Under the pieces are notes generated by a model. The model had not been told where the DNA came from. It searched no databases and saw only the letters and a list, made by a program, of their open reading frames with translations. From Spirochaetaceae bacterium (GTDB lineage: Bacteria; Spirochaetota; Spirochaetia; Treponematales; Breznakiellaceae), in contig JAISCO010000300.1 of assembly GCA_031265535.1 (NCBI GenBank), positions 1 through 5,005 on the forward strand: a stretch of 5,005 nucleotides of DNA, written 5' to 3'. Within the stretch, counting starts at the first letter, position 1. Every line of letters starts with the position of its first letter. Both the position numbers and the translations under genes were made by a program. Positions 1 to 4,778 of this stretch are shown in pieces.

Positions 1-1
1 A

Positions 2-265
2 TTACCTGCGGTGATGAGCCAAAGCGGCTTGTCAGCTGAGCAAGCGGAGACAACGGAGGCCGAACTCGCCGCAAGAAACGAAGCGGTACCGCAGGCTCAG
101 AGGGCTGCGTTACCGCAAAGCAAGAACAAGAGGGTAAGGGAGTCCGAACCTGCCGCAAGGAACGAAGCCGCGCCGCAGGTTCAGAAGGCTGCATTACCGC
201 AAAACAAGAACAAGAGGGTAAAGGAGACCGGTGTTACCGGGAAAAAACGAAAAAAAGCAGGATAA
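2..265 (+). CDS. C-terminal part of an unidentified protein with a repetitive basic tail (5' end outside window)
   Basis: The frame is open from the first bases of the window and stops at TAA 263-265. The GTG at 11 and ATG at 14 have no clear ribosome binding site, so I read this as the 3' end of a longer gene rather than an 84-residue protein. The visible part is low in complexity: an acidic, Ala/Glu-rich stretch, then two consecutive 28-residue repeats (each beginning AARNEA and containing ALPQ and KNKRV), then a strongly basic end, KKRKKAG. No enzyme motif is visible. Basic, disordered tails of this kind occur on RNA-binding proteins such as some pseudouridine synthases and helicases, but nothing here identifies the family. 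I am fairly sure it is translated, because the repeat keeps a length divisible by three and many base changes between copies are conservative or silent. I am not sure what it is. Confidence 0.6.
   Translation, partial: LPAVMSQSGLSAEQAETTEAELAARNEAVPQAQRAALPQSKNKRVRESEPAARNEAAPQVQKAALPQNKNKRVKETGVTGKKRKKAG
68..235 (+). repeat. Two tandem 84-bp in-frame repeats
   Basis: Copy 1 is 68-151 and copy 2 is 152-235. By eye about 70 of 84 bases agree, and 20 of 28 encoded residues agree. Most residue changes are conservative (Arg/Lys, Ser/Thr, Ala/Val). The unit is exactly 28 codons, so copy number could change without breaking the reading frame. Confidence 0.85.
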
Positions 266-291
266 AGGCTATTTTCTGGTTGACTTTTTAT

Positions 292-297
292 AGGAGG
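292..297 (+). promoter_or_regulatory. Strong Shine-Dalgarno AGGAGG for the ORF at 306
   Basis: A perfect AGGAGG sits 8 bases before the ATG at 306. It is the best ribosome binding site on the plus strand of this window and the main reason to take the short ORF behind it seriously. Confidence 0.5.
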
Positions 298-305
298 AAT
301 TAGCA

Positions 306-452
306 ATGCCGGCGGCTGCGTATGCCAACCGCTATTTGCGGACCCGGCGGCAGAGGCCGAAGTCCGATTTAGGTATGCCGGCGCGTAGCGCATGTAAACC
401 CACTGGTGGGCGCGGAGCGTATGAGAACCCGCTGGCGGGGGCGCTTAGCTGA
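306..452 (+). CDS. Possible small protein of 48 residues, Arg/Ala/Gly-rich
   Basis: An ATG 8 bases after a perfect AGGAGG opens a 48-codon frame ending at TGA 450-452. The peptide starts MPAAAYANRYLRTRRQ and ends ENPLAGALS; it has no membrane segment or known motif. Its second half is encoded by two diverged copies of a 29-bp-period, hairpin-forming repeat, so the frame may be an accident of repetitive DNA rather than a selected gene. Its last 8 bases overlap the 3' end of the DUF1015 gene on the other strand. The ribosome binding site favours translation and the repeat content argues against a conserved function. A small secreted or regulatory peptide is not indicated by anything visible. 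Confidence 0.35.
   Translation: MPAAAYANRYLRTRRQRPKSDLGMPARSACKPTGGRGAYENPLAGALS
381..439 (+). repeat. Two-copy tandem repeat, 29-bp period, each copy carrying a hairpin
   Basis: Copy 1 (381-410) and copy 2 (410-439) share most positions, including GCGCG, AGCG, ATG, AACCC and CTGG. Each ends in a perfect 5-bp stem with a TG loop: CCCAC-TG-GTGGG at 399-410 and CCCGC-TG-GCGGG at 428-439. The A-T pair of the first is a G-C pair in the second, so the stem is kept although the bases changed. Confidence 0.7.
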
Positions 453-1764
453 AGAGCTGCCTGCATTCAAGATAATAGCGTTTTTCAGAGGCGCTTCCCA
501 TAGAAAAACTCTTTCGCGGAAGCGGGCCGCTTTTTGCTATAGTCTCAAACAGTCCGTTTTTGTTGAACGGCGGAAATAGTATCCCGGCGGCGGACGGCGA
601 AGCGGCAAGGTGGAACAGTTCTTCTGCGCCGTGTATATAATCTATTTTCTGATTCGCCAAAAGCGGGTCTATATCCACAGCGGGCGATTTACTGCCGGAA
701 TATTTAACGAGTACGCATCTTTTACCGGAGATTATGCCGCAACGGTTTTCCTCAACGCCCGCTTCAGAAACCAAATGCCGCAAGCGCTCCACGCCGTCAA
801 GTTCTTGAAAAGAAAAATCCGGCAAGATTTTGAAATTTCCCAGTATTTTATCAGCGTCTGTATTAAAAACTATACGGTGTATCGGCTCAAAAATGATTGC
901 GGGGTCGTACAAGTTTACAACTTCTACCAGCGCATAACGCGCCGGATGCTCGTTTATGCCGTCATCGCCCGCGTGCGCCGCCTTGTATTCATCCCATACT
1001 GCTTTTGCGGCCGCAAGTGAATGGTTACCGTCTCCAACAGCAAACAATAGCGGGTTTTCACTGTTAAAACGAGTTATTGATTCACGCGCAAGATGTTCAA
1101 AAACGTCCACGATCAGCGCCCAGTCATTTTTCCGGTACAGGAATTTGCAGCGCACACTGCCGCCCCCCATCATTAGAGGCGTGTTATACACTACAGGAGC
1201 TTTTACCAGCAACTTTAGCAGCAGCGATACAAGAATATTCTGGTGGTCGTTAATCAGCAGCATAATATGCGGCGTCTCCATAGCGGCGCCTCTGCGGACC
1301 TCCATGCGCGGCGGCAGACGTTCCGGTACCGTGCCTTCGGTGGCGCGTATTATACTTTGGGAGTCGGAGCGCCAGCCATAACGTTCTAAATCAACGCTAA
1401 ACATTAATCCGCGCCGTGTACCGCTCTGTGTCGTCCGTTCGATAAACGCGCCCGCCTGTCTGGGAGGATTAAGAATCGCGTCCGCCGTAAACATTCCCGC
1501 GAGATAGCCCCGCATCGTTTTATGAATACGGTCAATCCGCTCCGCGCTGCCGCCCTGGTTTAGATAAATTTCGGGGTATATGATGTTGAGTGTAGACGGC
1601 GCCCTACCCGTGAAAGCGGCGGCTTTTTCCCAGTATCCGGCGTCCTGCGTGAATTGATCGCATGCCACCACCGCCCATTTTTGCAGGTCAACATTTTTCG
1701 CCGGCAAAATTATCTGGGGTATTTTTATCCCCAGAAAAGCGAGATGCTCATATACTTTATGCAT
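445..1764 (-). CDS. DUF1015 family protein (COG4198), complete
   Basis: This 439-residue protein is of typical family length and carries the family's landmarks in order: the N-terminal block KWAVVACDQFTQ (residues 29-40), which includes the usual CDQ; RATEGTVPERLPPR (140-153); the hallmark DGNHSLAAAKAVW (245-257); YDPAIIFEPIHRIVF (286-300); and the C-terminal KSFSMG (418-423) followed by EKRYYLE. The family is widespread in clostridia and spirochaetes. I know of no established biochemical role, so none is assigned. No signal peptide or membrane segment is seen; it should be cytoplasmic. The ATG at 1764 is chosen because homology begins a few residues later. No Shine-Dalgarno precedes it, and a promoter-like pair ends only 7 bases upstream. 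The gene is monocistronic as far as the window shows. Its stop codon (TAA) overlaps the short plus-strand ORF ending at 452. Confidence 0.93.
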   Translation of the reverse strand: MHKVYEHLAFLGIKIPQIILPAKNVDLQKWAVVACDQFTQDAGYWEKAAAFTGRAPSTLNIIYPEIYLNQGGSAERIDRIHKTMRGYLAGMFTADAILNPPRQAGAFIERTTQSGTRRGLMFSVDLERYGWRSDSQSIIRATEGTVPERLPPRMEVRRGAAMETPHIMLLINDHQNILVSLLLKLLVKAPVVYNTPLMMGGGSVRCKFLYRKNDWALIVDVFEHLARESITRFNSENPLLFAVGDGNHSLAAAKAVWDEYKAAHAGDDGINEHPARYALVEVVNLYDPAIIFEPIHRIVFNTDADKILGNFKILPDFSFQELDGVERLRHLVSEAGVEENRCGIISGKRCVLVKYSGSKSPAVDIDPLLANQKIDYIHGAEELFHLAASPSAAGILFPPFNKNGLFETIAKSGPLPRKSFSMGSASEKRYYLECRQLFS

Positions 1765-1771
1765 AAAAGTA

Positions 1772-1800
1772 ATTCTAACCCAAACCGCGCGCTCTTACAA
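1772..1800 (-). promoter_or_regulatory. Candidate sigma-70 promoter of the DUF1015 gene
   Basis: Read on the minus strand, TTGTAA (1800-1795) is followed by 17 bases and then TAGAAT (1777-1772). The -10 has one mismatch to consensus and the -35 has two. The expected transcription start is about 1765, at the base before the ATG, which predicts a leaderless or nearly leaderless message. This agrees with the missing ribosome binding site. Confidence 0.45.
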
Positions 1801-1816
1801 GCCAGAGTGAAGGAAG

Positions 1817-1844
1817 AAGGAAGAGGTAAGAAGGAAGAGGTAAC
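1817..1844 (+). repeat. 14-bp tandem repeat, two copies
   Basis: AAGGAAGAGGTAAG (1817-1830) is followed directly by AAGGAAGAGGTAAC (1831-1844), identical except for the last base. A looser copy of the last part, GGAAGCGGTAAG, recurs at about 1917-1928. Confidence 0.8.
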
Positions 1845-1937
1845 AATGAACAATTAAGAAGGCGGCTTTTGATAGGGCATGGGCAATAGGCTCTGAAATT
1901 AACAATGAGGAATGAAGGAAGCGGTAAGTAAGGAATC

Positions 1938-1979
1938 TTTTCCTTTTTACTTGAATCCCCTTTTCCTTTTTACTTGAAT
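1938..1979 (+). repeat. 19-bp direct repeat, two identical copies, with a third at 2128-2146
   Basis: TTTTCCTTTTTACTTGAAT occurs at 1938-1956 and 1961-1979, 23 bp apart start to start. A third copy with a single T-to-C change lies at 2128-2146. The third copy and the second bracket the inverted repeat at 1992-2070, so the block may be a small composite insertion or a duplicated boundary. Confidence 0.85.
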
Positions 1980-1991
1980 AGGAGGGGGTCC

Positions 1992-2070
1992 ACTGATTAC
2001 GCAGATTACACTGATTTTTGGAGTATCGGCGCTATAACTGATCGGAGCGGGCGTAATTCGCGTAATCAGT
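1992..2070. repeat. Inverted repeat of the GATTACGC type
   Basis: The arms ACTGATTACGCAGATTAC (1992-2009) and GTAATTCGCGTAATCAGT (2053-2070) are complementary at 16 of 18 positions around a loop of about 43 bases. The left arm is built of nine-base units (CTGATTACG, CAGATTACA, CTGATTTTT), and the right arm shows the same nine-base phase. Directly after it, CGCC-atttat-GGCG (2071-2084) forms a small hairpin. It is probably a dispersed intergenic repeat; no protein is encoded. Confidence 0.7.
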
Positions 2071-2152
2071 CGCCATTTATGGCGCAATCAGCGGACAAAC
2101 AGAAAAACGGAGAAGGATTTTTTCACTTTTTCCCTTTTACTTGAATGAGAAA

Positions 2153-2164
2153 CCTGCTGGCAGG
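2153..2164 (+). repeat. Third copy of the CTGG hairpin motif
   Basis: CCTGC-TG-GCAGG is a perfect 5-bp stem preceded by ATGAGAA and followed after a few bases by GGCTTAAC. This is the same arrangement as copy 2 at 421-449 (ATGAGAA, hairpin, GCGCTTAGC). A C-G pair of that copy is a T-A pair here. Confidence 0.6.
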
Positions 2165-2168
2165 CGGC

Positions 2169-2197
2169 TTAACATCGGCTTTGTTTCATGCTAACTT
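2169..2197 (+). promoter_or_regulatory. Weak candidate promoter for the membrane-protein gene
   Basis: TTAACA (2169-2174) and TAACTT (2192-2197) are 17 bases apart. The -10 is poor but is preceded by TGC, as in extended -10 promoters. If it is used, transcription starts near 2204, which would leave the upstream ATG at 2188 outside the message and supports the start at 2218. Confidence 0.3.
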
Positions 2198-2217
2198 TAA
2201 CGCGAGGTACAGACAGC

Positions 2218-3147
2218 ATGAAAAACTTTGCGCGTTTTTTGATTTTTTTAAGTTTATGCGTCATTACCGTGTTTATAATAACATTTGGAATTGCGTTATT
2301 GCGCAATTGGACAAGCGCCGTAAGCCTTGTACCAATAACAAACAGTATACCGCTCGACGAGCTAATAAAATCCGCTGGCTGGACACTGCCGTTCACCATC
2401 TACCTCACTATAATTCTTTCCATGAATTGCGGCAAAAAACTGAAAATTGCCCCACCGCTTGTTTTTATATTCGTTACCGCTTTTACAAGCTTCTTTGCGT
2501 TTGGCGTTTCCAGCGGCTTCAAAAACTTCAGTAACATGGCTGCGCCGCCTTTAGCGATAAATCACGGCACGCTTGGATACCCCGGCCTCATACTTTCACG
2601 CGCCGGTGTAATCATAACAATGCTCGACCAGCCGTCGAATGAAACCGGCAGCCGCGTAGTTTCAATAGAAGATCAGCCATTCATATATCAGAAAGTGCCG
2701 GTAGGAGCAGACGGAACGCTTATCAAACTGCCGCCCGTACCATTTCGCTATAAAGACGCATGGCTTTCGAACAGCGTTTTGAACGACCTTTTCATAAGCG
2801 GGCGCAATATTGCCGTCCGTCTCAATGAAGGATATGTATCATTTTGGGCATGGCTCTTTGCCCTAATAATACTCCTTGTTTCGTTAGGCTTTATATTCGA
2901 TCTAAGCAGATGGCCGCTTGCTAATGTTTTTCTAAGCATTCTGGCCTTTCGCGGCATACTTGCTTTTGAAGTCTTTTTGAATTCGGACGAAGTAATTGCT
3001 TATCTTAAAGAATTTTCGCGCGGCATACTGCCGGATATGTTTATCACCCCAGTTATTTTAAGCGCCATTGCCGTTTTAATTTTAATCTACCGCATACTGC
3101 TTTTTTTATCTCACTTCTCCAGTGAAAAATTAAAAAAAGCGGACTAA
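2218..3147 (+). CDS. Integral membrane protein with six predicted helices, function unknown
   Basis: I do not recognise the family. The 309-residue product has hydrophobic segments at about residues 7-27, 52-69, 78-98, 209-228, 233-253 and 274-298. A mostly polar region of about 110 residues (99-208) lies between the third and fourth and is probably on the outer face of the inner membrane. It contains an NxT/NxS-rich stretch and a Pro-rich part (LPPVPFRY, 171-178). The tail, EKLKKAD, is basic and probably cytoplasmic. The three-helices, soluble domain, three-helices plan resembles LptF/LptG permeases, but I see none of their sequence features and do not assign that role. The ATG at 2218 has GAGG 10 bases upstream. 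The in-frame ATG at 2188 has no ribosome binding site and sits inside a possible promoter, so 2218 is preferred. The gene converges on the nitroreductase gene, with a shared terminator between. Confidence 0.8.
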   Translation: MKNFARFLIFLSLCVITVFIITFGIALLRNWTSAVSLVPITNSIPLDELIKSAGWTLPFTIYLTIILSMNCGKKLKIAPPLVFIFVTAFTSFFAFGVSSGFKNFSNMAAPPLAINHGTLGYPGLILSRAGVIITMLDQPSNETGSRVVSIEDQPFIYQKVPVGADGTLIKLPPVPFRYKDAWLSNSVLNDLFISGRNIAVRLNEGYVSFWAWLFALIILLVSLGFIFDLSRWPLANVFLSILAFRGILAFEVFLNSDEVIAYLKEFSRGILPDMFITPVILSAIAVLILIYRILLFLSHFSSEKLKKAD

Positions 3148-3175
3148 CGCCTTATTCGAAAAATCCGGTTTAATA

Positions 3176-3207
3176 CCCCGCCGCAAATTTGCGTGTTTGC
3201 TGCGGGG
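3176..3207. terminator. Hairpin between convergent genes, possibly a bidirectional terminator
   Basis: CCCCGCCGCAAA (3176-3187) pairs with TTTGCTGCGGGG (3196-3207) in a 12-bp stem with one mismatch and an 8-base loop. It lies 28 bases after the membrane-protein stop and 2 bases from the nitroreductase stop. The following T-tract is short on the plus strand (CATTTTATAT) and lies about 12 bases away on the minus strand, so termination strength is uncertain. Confidence 0.6.
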
Positions 3208-3209
3208 GG

Positions 3210-3782
3210 TCATTTTATATAGCAAATATTTTTTACTTTTCTCTCGGGTATTTCAATTATATTGTTTTCCTTGTACCCAATAACCATCGATGTAATTGGC
3301 TTATATCCTTGTGGAATTTTTAATTCTTTCATTAATTCCCCATTTTTATCATAATCAAATGCCTGCAAAGGAAAATATAACCAGCAACTGCCTAATCCAA
3401 TAGATTCTGCCGTTAATAATATATTTTGAGTTACAGCCGAGCAATCATATACCGCACACGGAGAATTTTCTTTGTTTGATATTATTATTAATGCCGGTGC
3501 ATTATATAAACAATTAAAATCATCATTGTTTCCCAAGTCTTTCAACCATTCCATTTCTGATTGTTTGGCGGCTTCTTTAGCCAGTAAATTTAATTTATCC
3601 AAAATATTTTTATTTTGAATAATTGTAAAATGCATATCTTGTTCAATATCTCTGCCGCCGTGAGGAGCATAAAGACCTGCCTCAATTATTTTATTTAAGT
3701 CATTTTCAGAAATTTGTTTTTCCGAAAATTTCCTAATGCTTCGCCGTTGTTTTATAATTTTTATGGTTTCATTTTCTATCAT
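3210..3782 (-). CDS. Nitroreductase family protein, probable FMN-dependent NAD(P)H oxidoreductase
   Basis: At 190 residues this has the usual length of a single-domain nitroreductase. Family features seen are the N-terminal RRSIRKF (residues 13-19), whose Arg/Ser residues bind FMN phosphate; APHGGRD (39-45), where many members have AP(S/T)..N; NAPALIII (94-101); the helix DCSAVTQNILLTAESIGLG (113-131); and the C-terminal MVIGYK (166-171). Members are usually cytoplasmic FMN dimers that reduce nitroaromatics, quinones or flavins; the substrate cannot be read from sequence. Start evidence is strong: GGAGG (3794-3790) lies 7 bases before the ATG, with a near-consensus promoter just upstream. Codon use is very AT-rich (AAA, AAT, ATA, TTA dominate), unlike every neighbouring gene, which suggests acquisition from a low-GC organism such as a clostridium. 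The gene is intact and stands alone. Confidence 0.92.
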   Translation of the reverse strand: MIENETIKIIKQRRSIRKFSEKQISENDLNKIIEAGLYAPHGGRDIEQDMHFTIIQNKNILDKLNLLAKEAAKQSEMEWLKDLGNNDDFNCLYNAPALIIISNKENSPCAVYDCSAVTQNILLTAESIGLGSCWLYFPLQAFDYDKNGELMKELKIPQGYKPITSMVIGYKENNIIEIPERKVKNICYIK

Positions 3783-3789
3783 AATATTT

Positions 3790-3829
3790 CCTCCAAGCTA
3801 TATTTTATACAATATTTTAATAATGTCAA
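3790..3829 (-). promoter_or_regulatory. Promoter and ribosome binding site of the nitroreductase gene
   Basis: On the minus strand a perfect -35 TTGACA (3829-3824) is followed by a 16-base spacer and TAAAAT (3807-3802), one mismatch from consensus. The A/T tracts upstream (about 3831-3860) could act as an UP element. Transcription should start near 3795, leaving a very short leader that carries GGAGG at 3794-3790. No operator palindrome is obvious, so constitutive expression is plausible. Confidence 0.7.
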
Positions 3830-3862
3830 GTATTTTTTTGAATATTCTTACAAAAAATTTTT

Positions 3863-4081
3863 GGCGGTATTTCGCATAACGTTCCGGCTGTTTACGACGT
3901 TTTGGCGGCCCGGATAAGCAAACACGTAGTGTTTGCAGGGCCGACAAAATGTGGGTGGAGTGAGGCGTAGGAATGGAGCGTAGCGGAATGACCTAGCCAA
4001 ACGGAACCCCGAGCCGCCTACTGGCGGCGAAGCATATACAGTCCGCGGCAACGAAGCTGCCGAGTTATGCGAAATTGCCGC
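3863..4081. repeat. 219-bp palindromic intergenic element with CGCATAAC/GTTATGCG ends
   Basis: The left end GGCGGTATTTCGCATAAC (3863-3880) and right end GTTATGCGAAATTGCCGC (4064-4081) are inverted copies, exact over 12 bases (ATTTCGCATAAC). Inside is a long hairpin, 3897-3952. Its outer 15-bp arms differ at two positions, and an inner perfect 8-bp stem is GCAAACAC-gta-GTGTTTGC. A second hairpin is GCCGCC-tact-GGCGGC (4013-4028), and GTTCCG (3881-3886) can pair with CGGAAC (4002-4007). No convincing ORF lies inside. It is GC-rich and abuts the AT-rich nitroreductase promoter abruptly, so it looks like a discrete mobile or dispersed repeat. An integron attC-type recombination site is an alternative, argued separately. 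Confidence 0.65.
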
Positions 4082-4102
4082 TTTTCGATAATTTTAATAA
4101 CA

Positions 4103-4177
4103 TGAGCCTGTTCCAAAACTAATTGACTATGCGCTAAAGCGCATGGTGCGAACCTTCGGTTCGATGGAACAAGCTCA
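4103..4177. repeat. 75-bp cloverleaf-like palindromic element
   Basis: The outer arms TGAGCCTGTTCCA (4103-4115) and TGGAACAAGCTCA (4165-4177) pair at 12 of 13 positions. They enclose two perfect hairpins, ATGCGC-taaa-GCGCAT (4129-4144) and CGAACC-ttc-GGTTCG (4149-4163). The one outer mismatch is C-A on the plus strand but G-U on the minus strand, so a minus-strand transcript would fold completely. The left end matches 14 of 17 bases of the left end of the element at 4493-4610. A weaker AT-rich hairpin (ATTAAC/GTTAAT, 4182-4200) follows. Confidence 0.7.
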
Positions 4178-4270
4178 GAACATTAACATAAAGCGTTAAT
4201 AATTTCCTCTTTCATACAGAATACATACAATTTCAATACCCGTCAAATTTTTTTATAAAGAGAAATTTAC

Positions 4271-4764
4271 TTACCCCAGCCTTTCATTCAGGGCCTCCTG
4301 CAGCACCCGGGAAAGACTCAAGCTGGATTGCACTGCCTTATCGTCCATCCATTTGGGTATACTGACCGTCCGCTTGACCGCGCGGCCGTCCTTAATTTCC
4401 GCGCGGATGAGGTTCACGAATTCGCCGGCAGATGTTTTTATCTTTTCTGCCGGTGAGGCTTTGGGTATCTCCTGCTTTTTATCCGCAAGACAGAGGCTCT
4501 TTCAAAACTTCAGTTTTGAAAGAGCAACCTTTAAAAATAGCAGTTTTGTAGGCCGTAGGCCGAAAAACTGCAAGAGTCTCTGCAAAACTAACCGAGTTTT
4601 GCAGAGACTCGATAATCAATCCATTGGGTTAATGCCGCCTGCGCCATATACATGGCGTTTCCCAATGTCTTGCCCTCGCTGATACAACCGGGTAAATCAG
4701 GATACATGATAGTGTAGCTTTCGTCTTCGTTTCTGTGAAAGATCGCGGGATAGATATATTCCAT
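4271..4764 (-). pseudogene. hicB: HicB-type antitoxin gene, interrupted by a small element
   Basis: The N-terminal part starts at ATG 4764, with AAGGA 7 bases upstream. It encodes the HicB fold: MEYIYPAIFHRNEDESY, then PDLPGC (residues 23-28), then a helix ending AALTQWIDY. Homology stops at 4612. The frame runs into the 118-bp element, adds RVSAKLG and terminates at TAG. On the far side, 4492-4274, the rest of the protein is intact and uninterrupted: DKKQEIPKAS, GEFVNLIRAEIKDGRAVK, then a ribbon-helix-helix-like end, TVSIPKWMDDK through SRVLQEALNERLG, stop at 4271-4273. The two halves are out of frame with each other. HicB proteins neutralise the HicA mRNA interferase by binding it and repress their operon through the C-terminal domain; this allele would lose the DNA-binding half. 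No hicA is seen nearby. A TTG at 4782, overlapping the cobS stop, is an alternative start but less likely. Confidence 0.82.
4493..4610. mobile_element. 118-bp non-coding element of three hairpins inserted in hicB
   Basis: Three palindromes fill it. GCTCTTTCAAAACT (4496-4509) pairs perfectly with 4512-4525. GCAGTTTT (4540-4547) pairs with AAAACTGC (4564-4571) around GGCC-gta-GGCC. GAGTCTCTGCAAAACT (4574-4589) pairs perfectly over 16 bp with 4595-4610. The two ends are near-perfect inverted repeats: GAGGCTCTTTCAAAACT (4493-4509) against GAGTCTCTGCAAAACT on the other strand. It encodes nothing and so resembles a MITE- or REP-like element moved by a transposase encoded elsewhere. Boundaries are inferred from where HicB similarity stops; no clear target-site duplication is visible. 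Confidence 0.75.
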
Positions 4765-4778
4765 TTTGTTTTCCTTAC

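Larger units (their letters stand above)
1765..2217. other. Non-coding, repeat-rich spacer between divergent genes
   Basis: No credible gene is seen in this 453-bp spacer. It holds the upstream region of the DUF1015 gene, a purine-rich stretch with a 14-bp tandem repeat, three copies of a 19-bp pyrimidine-rich repeat ending in ACTTGAAT, an 18-bp inverted repeat of the GATTACGC type with a small hairpin beside it, one copy of the CTGG hairpin, and a candidate promoter for the membrane-protein gene. The purine-rich part (about 1811-1930) contains ATG and AACAAT runs but no frame of useful length. Confidence 0.7.

Noticed and set aside
610..1381. Two plus-strand ORFs of 136 and 141 codons
   Set aside because: They lie antisense to the DUF1015 gene, whose conserved motifs run through the whole interval; the plus-strand translations are unconvincing.
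1811..2146. CRISPR-like array
   Set aside because: The repeats are only 14 and 19 bp, are too few, are unevenly spaced, and have no cas genes nearby.
2188..2217. Upstream ATG start for the membrane protein
   Set aside because: It has no ribosome binding site and overlaps a possible promoter; the ATG at 2218 has GAGG upstream and begins directly before the first helix.
2145..2534. Plus-strand ORF of 129 codons overlapping the membrane-protein gene
   Set aside because: It is in another frame of 2218-3147, has no ribosome binding site, and its composition does not look like a real protein.
3848..4051. 67-codon minus-strand ORF across the 219-bp element
   Set aside because: It runs through hairpin arms, has no ribosome binding site, and crosses the boundary between the element and the AT-rich promoter region.
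4103..4177. tRNA-like cloverleaf with a GGTTCGA sequence
   Set aside because: The outer stem is 13 bp, there are only two inner hairpins, and there is no 7-bp acceptor stem, anticodon-arm geometry or proper T-arm around GGTTCGA.
4353..4682. 109-codon plus-strand ORF across the split hicB gene
   Set aside because: It is antisense to recognisable HicB sequence and reads through the inserted hairpins; there is no ribosome binding site.
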